Shown: piece after piece, positions 14,349-14,359 of the stretch
Position numbering within the stretch: position 1 is the first letter of the stretch
Layout of the letters: each line of letters opens with the position of its first letter
NCBI GenBank assembly: GCA_034667645.1
Contig: JAXDQV010000067.1
Coordinates: 1-14,359, forward strand
DNA from: JAJPJG01 sp034667645
GTDB lineage: Bacteria; Verrucomicrobiota; Verrucomicrobiia; Chthoniobacterales; Chthoniobacteraceae
DNA: 14,359 nt
Direction: 5' to 3'
Notes under the pieces: model-generated
Databases searched by the model: none
Told to the model about the DNA's origin: nothing
Seen by the model: only the letters and a program-made list of their open reading frames with translations
Translations under genes and position numbers: made by a program

Positions 14349-14359
14349 CGCGACGCCCG

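Overview
The window looks like a chromosomal segment of a Gram-negative, diderm bacterium. The best direct evidence is a complete tolQ-tolR-tolA-tolB-pal envelope cluster. A TTTTGGA/TCCAAAA-type intergenic repeat, general base composition and the style of the glycosyltransferases fit a Verrucomicrobia-like organism. That taxonomic guess is an inference from general impression, not something the sequence proves. The window is almost fully coding. The longest stretch without a gene is about 195 bases (1611-1805), and no tRNA, rRNA, CRISPR array or insertion sequence was seen.

Region by region. (1) Left edge to 2969, all on the minus strand: glf (UDP-galactopyranose mutase), then rfbF (glucose-1-phosphate cytidylyltransferase) and the first three quarters of rfbG (CDP-glucose 4,6-dehydratase), which runs off the left edge. 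These make UDP-galactofuranose and the CDP-4-keto-6-deoxyglucose precursor of 3,6-dideoxyhexoses. By eye this part is more AT-rich than the rest, so it may be a transferred polysaccharide segment. (2) 3119-6949, minus strand: tolQ, tolR, a proline/lysine-rich TonB/TolA-like protein, tolB and pal, tightly packed and partly overlapping. A weak terminator candidate sits at the pal stop. (3) 7057-8292: a plus-strand exported protein of possible LolA-like type, convergent with a minus-strand ybgC-type thioesterase. In many bacteria ybgC heads the tol-pal operon; here it is separated from it by this exported protein gene. (4) 8382-10421, plus strand: a family 2 glycosyltransferase and rmlA (dTDP-glucose synthesis). 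The upstream gap, shared with ybgC, is filled by an inverted repeat. (5) 10418-14348, minus strand: a putative sulfotransferase, a protein with two glycosyltransferase domains and a coiled coil, and a divergent RmlC-family cupin. These look like one operon.

Together the window is an envelope and surface-polysaccharide locus. Nucleotide-sugar enzymes (rmlA, the RmlC relative, rfbF, rfbG, glf) supply activated sugars, glycosyltransferases assemble them, and the sulfotransferase may sulfate the product. The Tol-Pal machine, embedded between the two sugar groups, couples the inner-membrane proton motive force to outer-membrane integrity. The most unusual points are the inverted repeat in the ybgC/glycosyltransferase divergent gap, the split tol-pal neighbourhood with its inserted exported-protein gene, the RmlC-like protein with an extra segment, and the sulfotransferase-plus-double-glycosyltransferase operon.
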